Source: Plasmodiophora brassicae (taxonomy: Eukaryota; Endomyxa; Phytomyxea; Plasmodiophorida; Plasmodiophoridae). Taken from it: DNA of 64,000 nucleotides. A program made the position numbers and the translations under genes. Numbering within the stretch: position 1 is the stretch's first letter; every line of letters starts with the position of its first letter. Where the stretch lies: positions 1,116,001-1,180,000 of the forward strand of contig JASFAU010000004.1 in assembly GCA_039704465.1 (NCBI GenBank), read 5' to 3'. The notes below the pieces were generated by a model. That model had not been told where the DNA came from, ran no database searches, and saw nothing but the letters and a program-made list of their open reading frames with translations. Below, in pieces: positions 61,150-64,000 of the stretch.

Positions 61150-61967
61150 AACTGGTCTTCGTACAGCACCTGACTGGAGCCCTGCCCTGACCCGTACGAC
61201 TTGAGGCTGCGGGCCGCGTGCCATCGGCTGATCTCGTCGGGTGGCCCGGCGTCGTCTCTGCCGACGTTCGCTGCGTTTGCGGGTCGTTTGCTGATGCCCG
61301 GTACGACTCGGCGACCTGCAGGACGCACACGGGCAAGCTCCATGACCTGCTTTCGGTAGTTGGCGGATTTCGCTGCTGACGACAGCAGGTCTGCCGCGGT
61401 GCGCTTCGCAATTGCTGGTATGAATTCCTTCATCGATGGGCCGTTCGCCGTCGCCTGGCTCTCGGCAGTCGCGCCGGTCGGCTGTGGGTCGTCATGAACC
61501 AGTCTCAGGACAAGTAGGCCATTCTCGTACGCGCTTGTAGGCGACGCAGCGATAGCATGCGAGAGCGTCGCTGGGGAGTTCACCTCCATGTACGGCTGAC
61601 TGGCGCCGATGGGTGCCGCGCACCGAAACGCCACGCGCCCCTTCGGCGTCGTCGCCTCGACGACATAGTTGAACTCATTCGGCCGCGTTCGGCATCGCAC
61701 TACAAATGCGACCAGCGCATCGAAGTCGCGCGCATCAGGGACCCGGAACTGGCGCGACGGCCGCCCCCGCTCCAGCTCGACCGCCACCACGTGCGGCGTT
61801 ATCGGCACCCAACCCATGCCCACCGTTAGAGTACAGTTCCCGAACTGATACCCGATCCACGTCCGGGCGGGGTTGTGCCCGTTCCAGGGACGCCTGGCAC
61901 CCCGACACGTGCAGCGGGATGTCTCGTCGCCTGCTCGTGTTACGCGATTCGGGCACGCACACATCAT
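61146..61967 (-). CDS. Uncharacterised protein
   Basis: A 273-aa frame. The N-terminus is Cys-rich (MMCACPNRVTRAGDETSRCT), followed by WIGYQFGNCTLTVGMGWVPI, FDALVAFVVRCRTRPNEFNY, TTPKGRVAFRCAAPIGASQP and a basic C-terminal half (KRTAADLLSSAAKSANYRKQ). Composition and codon use look coding. A later start at MGWVPITPHVV is possible. No family recognised. Confidence 0.5.
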   Translation of the reverse strand: MMCACPNRVTRAGDETSRCTCRGARRPWNGHNPARTWIGYQFGNCTLTVGMGWVPITPHVVAVELERGRPSRQFRVPDARDFDALVAFVVRCRTRPNEFNYVVEATTPKGRVAFRCAAPIGASQPYMEVNSPATLSHAIAASPTSAYENGLLVLRLVHDDPQPTGATAESQATANGPSMKEFIPAIAKRTAADLLSSAAKSANYRKQVMELARVRPAGRRVVPGISKRPANAANVGRDDAGPPDEISRWHAARSLKSYGSGQGSSQVLYEDQL

Positions 61968-62111
61968 GACGAATGCCGCCTGGTTGACGGGGTGGACCAG
62001 TCGCGATAAATTGGGTACGGGGAGGCGATGCTGTCACGGGGAGGTACTATTCATTGCCCTCCTGAACCTAAATCGGCGACGCGGGAAAAAAGGATCCACC
62101 GGTACGTACGA

Positions 62112-63008
62112 ATGAGCAGCTCCAGTACGAGTAGGAGCAGCAGCGGCAGCCTGCGGATGGGGGCGTCCAGAGCTGCAGGCGGCGTAAATATATCATCGGG
62201 CGGCGTGACGCGGCCGCCAGATATCGGGGGCGCGCGCACAGACCTGCCTGCCGGCTGGGCGATATCCGCCGCCGGGGTCGTCGCCATGGCCTCGTCGCAG
62301 CAGGCGGCGCCGCCGTCGCAACGGACGGTCGTGCCGCTGTTCGCCGCGCCGGTCGAGATCCCCGTGCCGACGCCGACGCTGAGCAACCCGTTCGATTCGC
62401 CGACGACGACGACGTCGTTCGCCGCCCTGTTCGAGCTGCCCGTGGCCAATGACAAATCCGTCAAGGTCAGCGGGAACTTTGCGCTGGCCGACGTCAACCC
62501 GCAGTACCCGGTCCAGCCGAACGCCTCGGCCCGATACGACAACAAGGACCTGGATCCGCTCGTCATGCAGGCCGATACGCCGTCGATATTGTCCTCGGAA
62601 ATGCTCGTGACGCATTCGTCGACGCACAAGACCATGTCGCCGCAGAGCGTCCCGAACAAGTCGGCGGTGAAGATCCAGGCCGCCGAGCCCGCCGTCAAGG
62701 TCGGCAGGTTCAAGGTCAAGGACATCACGATGTCGTCGCCGTCGTCGAACGAGAAGACGATCCAGGTGTCCGCGCGGCGCCTGAGTCTGAGCTCCGGGTC
62801 GATCGAGTCGGCGAAGCAGCAGGCGAGGCGGATGGAGGCGTCGGCGACCGCAGACCCGATCGCTGCCCTGGAGGTGGCCCGCGACGCGATCGCTGCCGTC
62901 GTCCAGGACCGGAATGCGCTCGCCGAGGAGAACGCCCGCCTGCGCACCGAGGTCGACTACCTTCGCAAGCTCCTGGTCCAGTATGGCGCGCGCCACGACC
63001 TATCATGA
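62112..63008 (+). CDS. Uncharacterised Ser/Thr-rich protein with C-terminal coiled coil
   Basis: A 298-aa single-exon frame starting MSSSSTSRSSSGSLRMGASR. The N-terminal two thirds are Ser/Thr/Pro/Ala-rich and probably disordered; VGRFKVKDITMSSPSS is an RFxV-like short motif, and the last 45 residues are a leucine-zipper-like coiled coil (IAALEVARDAIAAVVQDRNA, ARLRTEVDYLRKLL). Possibly a signalling adaptor; the RFxV reading is speculative. Confidence 0.55.
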   Translation: MSSSSTSRSSSGSLRMGASRAAGGVNISSGGVTRPPDIGGARTDLPAGWAISAAGVVAMASSQQAAPPSQRTVVPLFAAPVEIPVPTPTLSNPFDSPTTTTSFAALFELPVANDKSVKVSGNFALADVNPQYPVQPNASARYDNKDLDPLVMQADTPSILSSEMLVTHSSTHKTMSPQSVPNKSAVKIQAAEPAVKVGRFKVKDITMSSPSSNEKTIQVSARRLSLSSGSIESAKQQARRMEASATADPIAALEVARDAIAAVVQDRNALAEENARLRTEVDYLRKLLVQYGARHDLS

Positions 63009-63362
63009 GGCAGCGTCCGCTACTAGTCCCCCGGCATGGTATCAATCAAGCTCAACCTATGCTCCGTTTATAATATACGCTAGACATACGACTCGTGCAT
63101 CTCTGCCTGGCGACGCACCGATGACGACCCGAACCGGCAGTGGCCGCTGGTGGACCCCCAATGGCGACCCGTGTCGTCCCTGGTCCTCCTCGGCATCCGC
63201 TACCGAGCCAAGGACCCGCAGCAGATGTGGAGCAGCACCTGGGGGGACGACCGTCAGCACGAGGTCGTCACCCGTGGGCACGTGCCTCAGCGTATCTGCG
63301 ACAATCTTGGCAGGGGCGCGTGCCTTGCGGGCATTCCATTGTTGGTTGGGGTTCGAACAAGC
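63009..63362. other. Spacer upstream of the P-type ATPase
   Basis: No intact frame continues into the ATPase. Holds the 5' flank of that gene; no motif identified. Confidence 0.4.
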
Positions 63363-64000
63363 ATGCAGCCCAGCAACGCGTTCGAGGCGGACGCCGAGTA
63401 TGGGCGTTCGCGTGGCGTGCGTCGTCGCGGGAGCAGGCCGAGCCAGTCGGGATCGGACAGGGCCCCGTTCGAGGTGACGATCGACTCGCAGAACGAGCCT
63501 GTCCTCCGGGCACCCGATCGAGGCGTTAGCTATGCCAGCAACGCCGACATGGACCACGCGTCCGTTGTCATGTACAGGACCCTGTCGACGGCCAGCGCCC
63601 TGGACCTGGCCGCCAAGATCAAGAAGGAGCGCAAGCCGGTGGCCGACGACAGCGGCGATCACGCCAACCAGATTCGGAACATTTCCATCCACAAGGTCGA
63701 CAAGGACGCCGTCTTCGGCAAGTACGACACCAGCCTGGACGGCCTGACGTCCAAGCAGGTCGAGGCGCTAGCCGCCAACGGCAAGATCAACATGATCACG
63801 CCGGTCAAGTCCAACTTCCTGCGCAAGCTCCTCGGGTACGTGTTCGGCGGGTTCAACAGCCTCATGTGGGTCGCCATGATCCTCTGCATTATCTCGTACG
63901 AACCGCTGGGCGAACCCAACCCGTCGATCTTCAACATCGGCGTCGCCTTTGTCCTGTTCGTCGTCATCGTCGTCTCCACCCTGTTCTACGCGTCCGTCGA
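63363..64000 (+). CDS. P-type ATPase, Na/K-ATPase (IIC) type alpha subunit, N-terminal part
   Basis: An open frame from MQPSNAFEADAEYGRSRGVR to the window end without a stop (213 codons). After a disordered, Arg-rich N-terminus it reads IRNISIHKVDKDAVFGKYDT, SLDGLTSKQVEALAANGKIN, ITPVKSNFLRKLLGYVFGGF and NSLMWVAMILCIISYEPLGE, then a second helix IFNIGVAFVLFVVIVVSTLF. This is the cation-ATPase N-terminal domain plus TM1-TM2 as in Na/K-ATPase alpha (h-i-i-x-x-l...G-L-t...l-x-x-x-G-x-N-x-l-t-p, F-G-G-F...L-W). Ion specificity cannot be judged without the TM4-TM6 residues, which lie outside. Confidence 0.85.
   Translation, partial: MQPSNAFEADAEYGRSRGVRRRGSRPSQSGSDRAPFEVTIDSQNEPVLRAPDRGVSYASNADMDHASVVMYRTLSTASALDLAAKIKKERKPVADDSGDHANQIRNISIHKVDKDAVFGKYDTSLDGLTSKQVEALAANGKINMITPVKSNFLRKLLGYVFGGFNSLMWVAMILCIISYEPLGEPNPSIFNIGVAFVLFVVIVVSTLFYASV

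Noticed and set aside
1..64000. CRISPR arrays, operons, bacterial promoters or Shine-Dalgarno sites
   Set aside because: The window is spliced eukaryotic DNA; repeats present are inverted or tandem but not spaced direct-repeat arrays.

Overview
The window is nuclear DNA of a unicellular eukaryote. Genes are split by very short GT-AG introns (about 47-78 bp, most 52-62 bp), intergenic gaps are small, one Asp tRNA of nuclear type is present, and the protein set is eukaryotic (COPII, oligosaccharyltransferase, GPI synthesis, kinesin, site-1 protease, KIN17). Base composition is GC-rich in most genes, with lower-GC islands around 11-14 kb and 40.3-48.5 kb. A compact, short-intron, GC-rich protist genome with LINE and Penelope-like remnants is compatible with a phytomyxean/plasmodiophorid (Rhizaria), but this identity is an inference, not something the sequence proves.

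Layout. 1-7.1 kb: 3' part of a Sec24 gene, a secreted five-module cysteine-rich (CBM19-like) protein, and a 7TM receptor with a bacterial-type solute-binding ectodomain. 7.1-15.2 kb: gene-poor accessory tract with mosaic pseudogene pieces, a (GT)n tract, a 30-bp minisatellite, two large inverted duplications and a decayed Penelope-like element. 15.3-21.4 kb: a SPIRAL1-like microtubule protein with five motifs, a membrane-anchored subtilase, and a TDP2-like phosphodiesterase. 21.4-25.2 kb: second mosaic tract with a PI4-kinase pseudogene and a repeat, ending in an intact ubiquitin C-terminal hydrolase. 25.9-32.6 kb: LRR protein, kinesin with long coiled coil, TPR protein. 32.9-38.8 kb: LINE-like and Penelope-like remnants with nested inverted duplications and a 41-bp-arm perfect palindrome. 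38.9-50.5 kb: OTU protease, tRNA-Asp, PIG-X/PBN1, small heat shock protein with an HSE, ZIP transporter, several uncharacterised genes, KIN17. 52-64 kb: dense housekeeping block with site-1 protease, a PNUTS-like protein sharing a divergent promoter, SFT2, OST48, three uncharacterised genes and the start of a Na/K-type P-type ATPase.

Functional theme: many identifiable genes serve the secretory pathway (Sec24 vesicle export, SFT2 retrograde fusion, OST48 N-glycosylation, PIG-X GPI mannosylation, site-1 protease, a second surface subtilase, secreted CBM-like protein, ZIP and P-type ATPase membrane transport).

The most unusual properties are the solute-binding-protein/7TM receptor fusion and the density of head-to-head inverted duplications (at least nine in 64 kb). 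Most have arms that have diverged by substitutions and indels, so they are unlikely to be simple assembly artefacts. All exon joins were made by hand from reading frames and splice consensus; no similarity search could be run.
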